Assembly (NCBI GenBank): GCA_934533005.1
Contig: CAKTBC010000057.1
Location: 1-12,258 of the forward strand
Source: an uncultured Oscillospiraceae bacterium
GTDB lineage: Bacteria; Bacillota; Clostridia; Oscillospirales; Oscillospiraceae
Direction: 5' to 3'
DNA: 12,258 nt
In this document: piece after piece, positions 6,955-12,258 of the stretch
Layout of the letters: each line of letters opens with the position of its first letter
Numbering within the stretch: position 1 is the stretch's first letter
Translations under genes and position numbers: made by a program
Notes under the pieces: generated by a model
The model's database searches: none
What the model was told of the DNA's origin: nothing
What the model saw: the letters and a program-made list of their open reading frames with translations, nothing else

Positions 6955-8712
6955 GTGCGGGAATTATTCTCATCCAAAGAACGCAGCACACGTCTGGATC
7001 GCGGCGATAAGCGCCTGATGTGGGCGCTGACGCTCATCTATACAGTGTTCACGCTTTTGAATCTCGGCACGCTCACGTTCCCGACGAGCGTTTGGACGGC
7101 GCAGAGCGGTGCGCCGGTCCATGTCGATCTCGGCGCGGAGTATGATATTGCCGAGATCTGGACAAACGGGAACATTGCTGAGGGCACCGCGGTATTCACC
7201 GGCGATGATGGCTCCACGGCCGAGTATACGCAGAAATACGCGACCATGTTTACCTGGCGCACGCAAAGCGCCGCGATGCATACGCGGTATGTAACGCTCG
7301 AGTGCATGACAGGAACGGTCTCTCTCAATGAGATTGCTTTCTTTGATGCTGCCGGTAACCATATCCCGGCAGTGCTCGCCTCCGGAACAACGGAGGGCGC
7401 GGCGCTTCTCGATGAGCAGGATACGGTGCCGGACGAGCCAAGCTATCTGAACGGCATGTATTTTGACGAAATCTATCATGCCCGGACAGCGTATGAGTTC
7501 CTCCATACGATGAGTGTGTACGAATGGACGCACCCGCCGCTCGGCAAGATTCTCATCATGCTCGGCGTTATGCTCTTCGGTATGAAGCCGTTCGGATGGC
7601 GCGTTGTTCCGGCGCTTTTCGGCGCGGCAATGCTGCCGGTATTCTTTACGCTTGCCAAGCGTCTGTTCCGCCGGAGCGACCTGGCATTCCTCGCAGCGGC
7701 GCTTCTTGCGCTGGACACGATGCACTATACACAGACGCGCATTGCTACGGTGGACGTTTTCATCCTCTTCTTTATCCTGCTCATGGTGCTGTTCATGACG
7801 GATTATATCCAGACCGATTACATGAAAGCGCCGCTCAAAAAGCTTTTTCTCCCGCTCGGCGCGTGCGGCGTGAGCTTCGGTCTTGGCGTGGCGTCCAAAT
7901 GGACGGGACTGTATGCCGGCGCCGGACTTGCTGTGATGTTCTTCGCACACATGATCCGCATAGGCATTTCCTGCCGGAAGGACGTTTCCGCACGAAAGGA
8001 ATTCTGGCGCAGAACCTGGGCGACGGTCGCCTTTTGCTGCGTATTCTTTCTCGCCATCCCGGCGCTCATCTACTATCTTTCGTATATCCCGTTTTTCCGG
8101 TACGAGGCAACGAAGCCGAACGGCGTCGGGAGCATCGCGCTCGTTTTGCAGCAGCAGGAGTCCATGTACCGGTACCACCACGATCTGACTGCCACCCACA
8201 CCTGCCAGTCGGCATGGTATGAATGGCCTTTCACGTCCCGTTCCGTATGGTTTTACTTCCGCTCGCTTGGCGAAAACCGCGTTTCCAGCATTTCCTCGAC
8301 CGGCAGCCCGGCCGTGTGGTGGGTCTCCGTCGTCGGCGCCATTCTGCTCGCTGTAGAGGCCGTGTTCCGGCGCACAAAGAGGGAGAGCGCGCATTGGAAG
8401 CAGGCGGGATATATCCTCCTCATCGCGATTGCGGCAAACTACCTGCCGTGGACGCTTGTGCCGCGCTGCACGTTCCAGTACCACTTTTTCACAACGTTCC
8501 CGTTCGTTGTGCTCGCCGCTATTCTCTTTTTGCAGCATCTGGAGGAGAGCGAAGAGGTGCCCGGAAGAGTCAAGTGGATCTGGCTTGGCGTTACCGCTGC
8601 GTATTTTGTCCTTATGTATCCGGCAGCCTCGGGACTTCCGATGCCGCGGCTCTATGCGCAGTTCCTCGAATATGTGCTGCCCTGCGGTCAGCTCTTCTTC
8701 GGCGCGGTTTAG
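6955..8712 (+). CDS. PMT-family (GT39) protein mannosyltransferase with inserted discoidin-like domain
   Basis: A 585-residue member of the protein O-mannosyltransferase family, polytopic, expected to transfer a sugar (typically mannose from polyprenyl-phosphate-mannose) to secreted proteins outside the membrane. The first TM helix (22-40) is followed by residues of about 45-150 reading as a discoidin/galactose-binding-like beta sandwich (APVHVDLGAEYDIAEIW to TRYVTLECMTG to SLNEIAFFD). The PMT core then follows: MYFDEIYHA with the catalytic Asp171-Glu172, THPPLGK (192-198), LDTMHYTQTRIATVD (Arg262, Asp267), VASKWTGL, and a C-terminal PMT_4TMC region (YHHDL, WYEWPF). The GTG start has GGAGGTGA 6 bases upstream, overlapping the stop of the preceding gene. 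It ends at a bidirectional terminator. The family is certain; true donor and protein substrates are not shown, and no SEC-linked substrate is adjacent. Confidence 0.9.
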   Translation: MRELFSSKERSTRLDRGDKRLMWALTLIYTVFTLLNLGTLTFPTSVWTAQSGAPVHVDLGAEYDIAEIWTNGNIAEGTAVFTGDDGSTAEYTQKYATMFTWRTQSAAMHTRYVTLECMTGTVSLNEIAFFDAAGNHIPAVLASGTTEGAALLDEQDTVPDEPSYLNGMYFDEIYHARTAYEFLHTMSVYEWTHPPLGKILIMLGVMLFGMKPFGWRVVPALFGAAMLPVFFTLAKRLFRRSDLAFLAAALLALDTMHYTQTRIATVDVFILFFILLMVLFMTDYIQTDYMKAPLKKLFLPLGACGVSFGLGVASKWTGLYAGAGLAVMFFAHMIRIGISCRKDVSARKEFWRRTWATVAFCCVFFLAIPALIYYLSYIPFFRYEATKPNGVGSIALVLQQQESMYRYHHDLTATHTCQSAWYEWPFTSRSVWFYFRSLGENRVSSISSTGSPAVWWVSVVGAILLAVEAVFRRTKRESAHWKQAGYILLIAIAANYLPWTLVPRCTFQYHFFTTFPFVVLAAILFLQHLEESEEVPGRVKWIWLGVTAAYFVLMYPAASGLPMPRLYAQFLEYVLPCGQLFFGAV

Positions 8713-8722
8713 TCAATATATG

Positions 8723-8765
8723 AAAATGCGGCAGGCATCCCCGGCGGGATGACTGCCGCATTTTT
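8723..8765. terminator. Bidirectional terminator between PMT and DHHW genes
   Basis: AAAATGCGGCAG (8723-8734) pairs with CTGCCGCATTTT (8753-8764). After one G-A mismatch, a further inner stem (8736-8741 with 8746-8751) closes on a 4-nt loop. It ends in TTTTT on the + strand and TTTT on the minus strand, and lies between convergent genes ending at 8712 and 8783. Confidence 0.9.
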
Positions 8766-8782
8766 CTATCGTTCAAAAGGGA

Positions 8783-9901
8783 TTAGAATATCCTTCGGCT
8801 GGAATCCGAGCAGAAATTGTCGGTGCTGTAGAGCAAAAGTACACGGTCGATGGAATTTTCCGCGATATACTCCCTGACCGAGCCGGTATAATACCGAAGA
8901 TCAATCAGATGGATCTCGGAAAAAGCGTCCGTCAGAAACGGCACAAGCGAGTCAGCATAGGAATCGCGCAGAATGAGCAGGGAAGGGGCATTCTCCGTTC
9001 CGGTGTCCACAACGGCGCGGGGGATGTTTCCGCCGAGGAAAAACGTGTATTTGTCTTTGATAGAGAGCTTTTCATAATTGTAGAGCGGAAGTGTCTGCTC
9101 CGTTCCGTTCGTTTCATAGCGGATAACGGACGCACCCTCGGGTGCGGTGATCAGCGTTTCCATCTCGTCTGGGGTGACCCAGAAAAAGCCGGAGGAAGAA
9201 TAGAGCGTTCCCTGGAAGCTATCGGAGATAATTTCCGGCGAAAGCGCGGCTTTTTCGATTTCCGGCAATCCCCATGAGGCACGCAGGACATTGGCGGCAT
9301 AGTACGCGCCGAGAGACGTCCAATGGTGGTCGGTGCGGTAGAAAATGGATTCGCTGCTGTGCGCCGTGAGAGCAGCAGAGATGTCGACCGTTTCAAGCAC
9401 CGTCTGTGCGTAGGCGCTATTTATCACCGCTTGCTGATCGTCGTTCGGCGCGCCGCCCGGTAGGAGATCGGCATAAAGTTGTGCCGATGTGGGGATCAGC
9501 GCGAGCAATACCGGGACGCTGCTATCGGAGAGAGAATCCGCCGCCTGTACGGCAGCCGAAAGCGTGTCCGGCTCCGGCGCGGTGAAGGGCTCGATCAACC
9601 GCTCGCCGCCGCAGAGAAATACACCGTTGTTCTGCTTCTTTCCCTGCGCCAGCTCCGCGCCCGCCTTTGTTTCGATCCAGACATCGCGGCCGGCAAACTG
9701 GTCGCTGCAATAGGATTCAAAGCGCGTGGCAAAGGTACCGGAAAAAAGGGAAGAGAGGGTAAACTTTGGCAGCGTTTGCAGCTGCCGGTTTTCTTTTTCG
9801 GAAAAGTCCTTGTCCGGAAGAAGCAGATTCAGCAGAAAAAAACCGCCGATGAATGCGGAAAAGAGGACGGTAATGATTCGGTTGGTTGTTTTGGACATCA
9901 T
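8783..9901 (-). CDS. DHHW/AlgJ-like SGNH-type protein, O-acetylation partner of the MBOAT
   Basis: A 372-residue protein anchored by one N-terminal TM helix (about residues 8-28), with the rest outside. After FSEKENRQLQTLP comes FESYCSDQFAGRDVW, the start typical of the DHHW/AlgJ/AlgX group. The catalytic set is visible: YRTDHHWTSLG (Asp191, His193) and LRDSYADSL with Ser314, matching the Asp-x-His and Ser of AlgJ/AlgX. By analogy it takes acetyl groups moved across the membrane by the MBOAT protein and attaches them to an exopolysaccharide or wall glycan. GGAGG at 9906-9910 stands 4 bases from the first ATG and 7 from the second (9898), so the second Met may be the true start. The MBOAT gene ends 14 bases upstream, so this is an operon. 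The acceptor polymer is not identifiable. Confidence 0.88.
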   Translation of the reverse strand: MMSKTTNRIITVLFSAFIGGFFLLNLLLPDKDFSEKENRQLQTLPKFTLSSLFSGTFATRFESYCSDQFAGRDVWIETKAGAELAQGKKQNNGVFLCGGERLIEPFTAPEPDTLSAAVQAADSLSDSSVPVLLALIPTSAQLYADLLPGGAPNDDQQAVINSAYAQTVLETVDISAALTAHSSESIFYRTDHHWTSLGAYYAANVLRASWGLPEIEKAALSPEIISDSFQGTLYSSSGFFWVTPDEMETLITAPEGASVIRYETNGTEQTLPLYNYEKLSIKDKYTFFLGGNIPRAVVDTGTENAPSLLILRDSYADSLVPFLTDAFSEIHLIDLRYYTGSVREYIAENSIDRVLLLYSTDNFCSDSSRRIF

Positions 9902-9915
9902 AGAGCCTCCTTCCG

Positions 9916-11304
9916 TCAGAATCGGAAGTACAAAAACGGGTTGTACGTAGCGTCAACGAGATACGCCGTAGAAATAACGAGACATAGCGCCACAAGCACC
10001 GGCGTAAGTATATTGCGCACTTTCTGCGGGATGCGCGCAAAGAGCATTTTGGGAAGGGGAGTTGCTGCGATGGCGGCGATGAGAAGAATGACGGCGTAGC
10101 TGCGGGCGTAGAAAGCGTCAGATGCCATAGCTGCGACGCCGCTTGTGCCAAACATCGCGCCCCAATAGTGCACCACCTCGCCGATGGAATTGAGCTGGAA
10201 GAGCATCCAGCCCACGATGGCGACGAGCAGCGCGTAGATATGCGCCAATACCGGCACTTTTTCGAGCTTTTTGAGAAGAAAAATCTTTTCCAGGATCAGA
10301 AAAACCGCATAATATAGTCCCCAGAGAAGGAACGTCCAGTTCGCGCCGTGCCAAAGTCCCGTAAGCGCCCAGACAATAAGAATATTCAAAATCTGGCGGG
10401 GAAGGCCTCGGCGGTTGCCGCCGAGGGGGATATACAGATAATCACGGAACCATGTTCCGAGCGACATATGCCAGCGCCGCCAGAATTCCGTGACGCTTTT
10501 CGATACGTATGGATAGTTGAAGTTTTCGAGAAACTCGAAGCCCAGCATCCGCCCGAGGCCGATGGCCATATCCGAATAGCCGGAAAAATCAAAATAGAGC
10601 TGAAGGGAAAAGGCGAGAGCGCCAAGCCACGCTCCGGCAAAGCTCAGTTCCGGTATCGCGGCATAGACGTCCCAGAGCGCGCCGATGTTGTTGGCAATCA
10701 GCACCTTTTTCCCGAGACCGACCACAAAGCGCTGCACGCCGGAGGAAAACTGCTCGGAGCTCAGCCGCCGCGTGCCAAGTTGGGAGGCAACATCCTTATA
10801 CCGTACAATCGGCCCGGCAATGAGCTGCGGAAACAACGCCACGAACGTGCCGAAACGGATGAAATTTTTCTGTTCCTCGGTGTCGCCGCGATAGACGTCG
10901 ATCGGGTAGGACATCGTCTGGAACGTGTAGAACGAAATGCCGATCGGCAGCGTGAGCCCGAGCGTGGGGATGTTTACGCCGGGAATACGGCTGAGTGTCG
11001 CCGCAAAAAGGTCAAAATACTTGAAGAAAACGAGAAGCGCAAGATTGACAAAGGTATTGACCGTCAAAACTGCACGCGATTTTTTATCATCAGACAACCG
11101 GTAGCGGGCGATGAGAAGTCCGGCGGCATAGTTCAGCGCGATGGAAAAGACCATCAGCAGAATGTATACCGGCTCGCCCCAGCCGTAAAACACGAGATTT
11201 ACGATAAAAAGCCAGAGATTCCGAAACCGCGCCGGTACCAGATAATACACCGCCAGCACAACCGGCAGATAAACAAACAGGAAGAGGATACTTGAAAAGA
11301 CCAT
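9916..11304 (-). CDS. MBOAT-family O-acyltransferase (AlgI-like)
   Basis: A 462-residue, multi-helix membrane protein, the normal length for AlgI/DltB-like MBOATs. Conserved stretches include FFKYFDL, LTLPIGISFYTFQ, PQLIAGPIVRY (159-169), LYFDFSGYSDMAIG, FWRRWHMSLGTWFRDYLYIP (His279 within) and LTGLWHGANWTF with the invariant catalytic His319. Members pass an acyl group, usually acetyl, from a cytosolic donor to the outer face of the membrane, where a secreted transferase attaches it to a glycan. The gene directly upstream of the DHHW partner (14-base gap) supports that. The ATG at 11304 has a GGAG 12 bases upstream, a somewhat long spacing. The recombinase stop lies 30 bases before it with no clear terminator, so transcription may also enter from that gene. 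AlgI-like is preferred over DltB because no D-alanyl ligase or carrier is nearby. Confidence 0.95.
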   Translation of the reverse strand: MVFSSILFLFVYLPVVLAVYYLVPARFRNLWLFIVNLVFYGWGEPVYILLMVFSIALNYAAGLLIARYRLSDDKKSRAVLTVNTFVNLALLVFFKYFDLFAATLSRIPGVNIPTLGLTLPIGISFYTFQTMSYPIDVYRGDTEEQKNFIRFGTFVALFPQLIAGPIVRYKDVASQLGTRRLSSEQFSSGVQRFVVGLGKKVLIANNIGALWDVYAAIPELSFAGAWLGALAFSLQLYFDFSGYSDMAIGLGRMLGFEFLENFNYPYVSKSVTEFWRRWHMSLGTWFRDYLYIPLGGNRRGLPRQILNILIVWALTGLWHGANWTFLLWGLYYAVFLILEKIFLLKKLEKVPVLAHIYALLVAIVGWMLFQLNSIGEVVHYWGAMFGTSGVAAMASDAFYARSYAVILLIAAIAATPLPKMLFARIPQKVRNILTPVLVALCLVISTAYLVDATYNPFLYFRF

Positions 11305-11334
11305 ATAGTTCTTCGACTCCGTTTGAGAGTGTTT

Positions 11335-12258
11335 TTATTTTTCGCCCTTTTCCGGGGAGAACTTTCCGAGCGGATTCGCCTGCGCAGCAATTCGCAGCTC
11401 GGAATTGTCTACATGAGTATAGATTTGCGTTGTATTCAGATTCTCGTGACCGAGAAGCTCCTGCAATGTCCGCACATCTACGCCGTTAGATAGCATGAGC
11501 GTCGCCGCCGTGTGGCGGAGCTTATGCGCGGAATACTTTTCGGCGTCCAGACCGGCGCGCAGCAGCGATTTTTTCACCATCGCGTGCAGCGCCTCGCGGG
11601 TAATGCGCGTGCGGCGGCTGGAAAGAAAGAGAGCGTTTCGGTCAATGGCGGCGATGTCCCGCCGGACGATGAGATAGTCGTTGATAGCCTGCGCCGTGGC
11701 GTCGTTGAGATAGACAACACGCTCCTTGTTGCCCTTGCCGAGCACGCGGATGTGGTCGCTCCGGATATCTGAGAGATTCAGCCCGGCGATCTCCGAAATG
11801 CGAAGGCCACAGTTGAGGAATATCGTTAAAATGCAGTAGTCGCGCTCCTTATGCATACCGTCTACGCTGTTAAGTAAGCGCTCGCTTTCTTCCAGCGTCA
11901 GATAGCGGGGGAGAGAACGCTTTGCGCGCGGGGAGTCCAGATCCTGCAAAGGGTTTTCGTCCAGGAGCTTGGCCTTTGTTGTAAGATATTTATAAAAGCC
12001 TCGGATGCTGGATACCTTTCGCGCACGTGACGCGGCATTCAGGCCGAATTCCTCGCTGCGGGCGCGGGTAAATTTAGCTTTGTCGCGGGATAGGAACGCC
12101 AGATAGTCATAAACCTCCGCAAGCGTGACCCGGGAGACGAACGCGAGATCAACATCAAGGATCGATATTTCGGAGAGCTCCGTTGCACGGGGAATAAGCC
12201 CGCGCTCGATCTTTAAAAAACGAAAGAAGTTTCGAAGATCGAGAAAATACTCATCGAC
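11335..12258 (-). CDS. Xer-type tyrosine recombinase, start beyond window edge
   Basis: 307 codons are visible; the frame stays open through base 12258, so the N-terminal start is missing. The first part (DEYFLDLRNFFRFLKIERGL, later VYDYLAFLSRD and ARKVSSIRGFYKYL) is the SAM-like core-binding domain that grips DNA. After a linker (NPLQDLDSPRAKRSLPRYLT) comes the catalytic domain with the full tyrosine-recombinase set: Arg in CGLRISEIAG, Lys in GKGNKER, HKLRH (His and Arg), LLGHENL (His) and the nucleophile in TQIYTHV. All look intact. A TTG codon at 11949 is internal, not the start. XerC/XerD-like chromosome-dimer resolution is the default expectation for a lone chromosomal copy. A role in site-specific inversion cannot be excluded, but no recombination site was found. 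It is co-oriented with and 30 bases upstream of the MBOAT gene. Confidence 0.92.
   Translation of the reverse strand, partial: VDEYFLDLRNFFRFLKIERGLIPRATELSEISILDVDLAFVSRVTLAEVYDYLAFLSRDKAKFTRARSEEFGLNAASRARKVSSIRGFYKYLTTKAKLLDENPLQDLDSPRAKRSLPRYLTLEESERLLNSVDGMHKERDYCILTIFLNCGLRISEIAGLNLSDIRSDHIRVLGKGNKERVVYLNDATAQAINDYLIVRRDIAAIDRNALFLSSRRTRITREALHAMVKKSLLRAGLDAEKYSAHKLRHTAATLMLSNGVDVRTLQELLGHENLNTTQIYTHVDNSELRIAAQANPLGKFSPEKGEK

Noticed and set aside
6970..8538. A 522-codon open frame on the minus strand opposite the PMT gene
   Set aside because: Its translation is charged and Arg/His/Glu-rich with no recognisable domain, has no ribosome binding site, and is explained by the GC-biased codons of the PMT gene on the other strand.
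10348..11295. A 315-codon + strand frame opposite the MBOAT gene
   Set aside because: Antisense shadow of a clear MBOAT sequence; its translation has no family features.
11305..11334. Invertible promoter or recombination site between recombinase and MBOAT genes
   Set aside because: Only a 4-5 base dyad around ACTC/GAGT was found; too short to support an invertible element.
11335..12258. Mobile-element integrase marking an integrated island
   Set aside because: No excisionase, attachment-site repeats, tRNA target or phage or plasmid gene is visible. Motif style is closer to chromosomal Xer proteins. Sequence beyond the window would be needed to revisit this.
1..12258. CRISPR arrays, tRNA/rRNA genes, riboswitches, insertion sequences
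   Set aside because: No regularly spaced repeats, cloverleaf-like or rRNA segments, known aptamer cores or transposase motifs were recognised while reading both strands.

Overview
The window looks like a chromosomal segment of a strictly anaerobic Gram-positive bacterium, most likely a Clostridia/Oscillospiraceae-type Firmicute. This is inferred from moderately high GC, strong GGAGG-type ribosome binding sites, short operons separated by intrinsic terminators, a rubrerythrin next to a thioredoxin, and the MBOAT/DHHW envelope-modification pair common in that group. No species is assigned.

Left third (1-2210, + strand) is metabolic and redox housekeeping. It holds the 3' end of a PfkB-family kinase overlapping pseudouridine-5'-phosphate glycosidase (a pseudouridine salvage pair), a hairpin, then a rubrerythrin-thioredoxin bicistron closed by two tandem hairpins. 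An AT-richer orphan gene (2357-2872) for a small divergent ankyrin-repeat protein follows, with its own extended -10 promoter.

The rest (2927-11304) is a cell-envelope block. A 629-residue polytopic, GT-C-like membrane protein (minus) converges on the ankyrin gene across a perfect 34-nt palindrome. It diverges from a two-gene + strand operon encoding a GT-C glycosyltransferase and a PMT/GT39 mannosyltransferase-family protein. The divergent promoters appear to share one self-complementary TTGCAA -35 hexamer. Both operon proteins carry a predicted extracytoplasmic beta-sandwich domain ahead of or inside the GT-C membrane body. Converging on this operon from the right is a minus-strand MBOAT O-acyltransferase followed by a DHHW/AlgJ-type SGNH protein, the usual two-part machine for O-acetylating an extracellular glycan. 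The two units meet at a strong bidirectional terminator.

The right edge (11335-12258, minus) is a Xer-type tyrosine recombinase. It stays open through the N-terminal core-binding domain to the window boundary, so its start lies outside.

The combined picture, by inference, is lipid-linked sugar transfer on the outer face of the membrane by several GT-C enzymes, with neighbouring O-acetylation of a surface polymer or glycoprotein. No CRISPR array, tRNA, rRNA, insertion sequence or prophage gene was seen. There is no gene-free stretch over 300 bases; the longest gap is 2135-2356.
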